Positions 5,475 through 5,533 of a DNA stretch of 5,533 nt are shown here, piece by piece. The notes under the pieces are model-generated. The model saw only the letters and a program-made list of their open reading frames with translations. It had not been told where the DNA came from and made no database searches. The stretch spans positions 1 through 5,533 of the forward strand of contig CAKTUT010000118.1 of assembly GCA_934621665.1 (NCBI GenBank). Direction: 5' to 3'. The translations under genes and the position numbers were made by a program. The stretch's first letter is position 1, and the number at the start of each line of letters is the position of its first letter. Origin of the DNA: an uncultured Oscillospiraceae bacterium. Its GTDB lineage: Bacteria > Bacillota > Clostridia > Oscillospirales > Oscillospiraceae.

Positions 5475-5533
5475 ATGAAATACGATTTTGCAGCCATTGA
5501 AAAGAAATGGCAGGAAAAATGGGAACAGGATAA
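5475..5533 (+). CDS. leuS: Leucyl-tRNA synthetase, N-terminus (3' partial)
   Basis: Only the first 19 codons are in the window before the right edge. MKYDFAAIEKKWQEKWEQ closely resembles the start of bacterial leucyl-tRNA synthetase, where a YDF..IEKKWQ..W segment precedes the catalytic Rossmann fold. The class I HIGH and KMSKS motifs lie beyond the edge. The T-box leader with a Leu specifier and an A-discriminator-compatible bulge supports the assignment independently. ValRS and IleRS begin differently. The enzyme charges tRNA-Leu in the cytosol, and its expression should rise when charged tRNA-Leu is scarce. Confidence 0.93.
   Translation, partial: MKYDFAAIEKKWQEKWEQD

Noticed and set aside
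1..5533. Search by eye for CRISPR repeats, insertion sequence ends, tRNA genes or phage-like genes
   Set aside because: None seen; apart from the leuS leader, almost all sequence is covered by housekeeping genes.

Overview
The window is a dense, all-plus-strand run of housekeeping genes. It suggests a GC-leaning member of the Clostridia (Bacillota), most likely an Oscillospirales/Ruminococcaceae-type gut anaerobe. That placement is inference: it rests on the Firmicutes order smc-ftsY and yhbY-nadD-yqeK-LCP-rsfS-leuS, on strong AGGAG-type ribosome binding sites, and on a tRNA-sensing T-box leader before leuS. No rRNA gene or other species marker is present.

Layout: positions 1-257 hold the C-terminal end of smc (chromosome condensation ATPase, cut by the window edge). 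ftsY follows (275-1165, SRP receptor GTPase), then rdgB (1179-1787, house-cleaning XTP/dITP pyrophosphatase) and yhbY (1774-2235, CRM-domain ribosome assembly protein with an unusually long basic tail). Next is a single reading frame joining NadD to a YqeK-type HD phosphohydrolase (2238-3431). An LCP (LytR-CpsA-Psr) cell-wall polymer ligase with an acidic, proline-rich C-terminal tail follows (3443-4747), then rsfS (4781-5143, ribosome silencing factor). Genes from smc to rsfS overlap or lie at most 33 nt apart with no visible terminator or convincing promoter, so they probably form one transcription unit.

Positions 5144-5474 carry no gene but are full of regulation: a near-consensus housekeeping promoter (TTGACA, 17 nt, TACAAT) and a complete T-box riboswitch. 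The T-box has a stem I with a candidate Leu specifier, stems II and III, an antiterminator with the canonical 7-nt bulge, and a competing 14-bp intrinsic terminator. The first 19 codons of leuS (leucyl-tRNA synthetase) follow, cut by the right edge.

Taken together, the cluster links chromosome and membrane-protein housekeeping (smc, ftsY), nucleotide-pool cleaning (rdgB, and the YqeK domain acting on Ap4A), NAD synthesis (NadD), ribosome biogenesis and hibernation (yhbY, rsfS), envelope assembly (LCP) and tRNA charging (leuS). I see no mobile element, CRISPR array, defence system or wholly novel system. The points most worth a second look are the NadD-YqeK fusion, the YhbY tail, the repeat-bearing LCP tail, and the possibility that the T-box terminator also ends the upstream operon.
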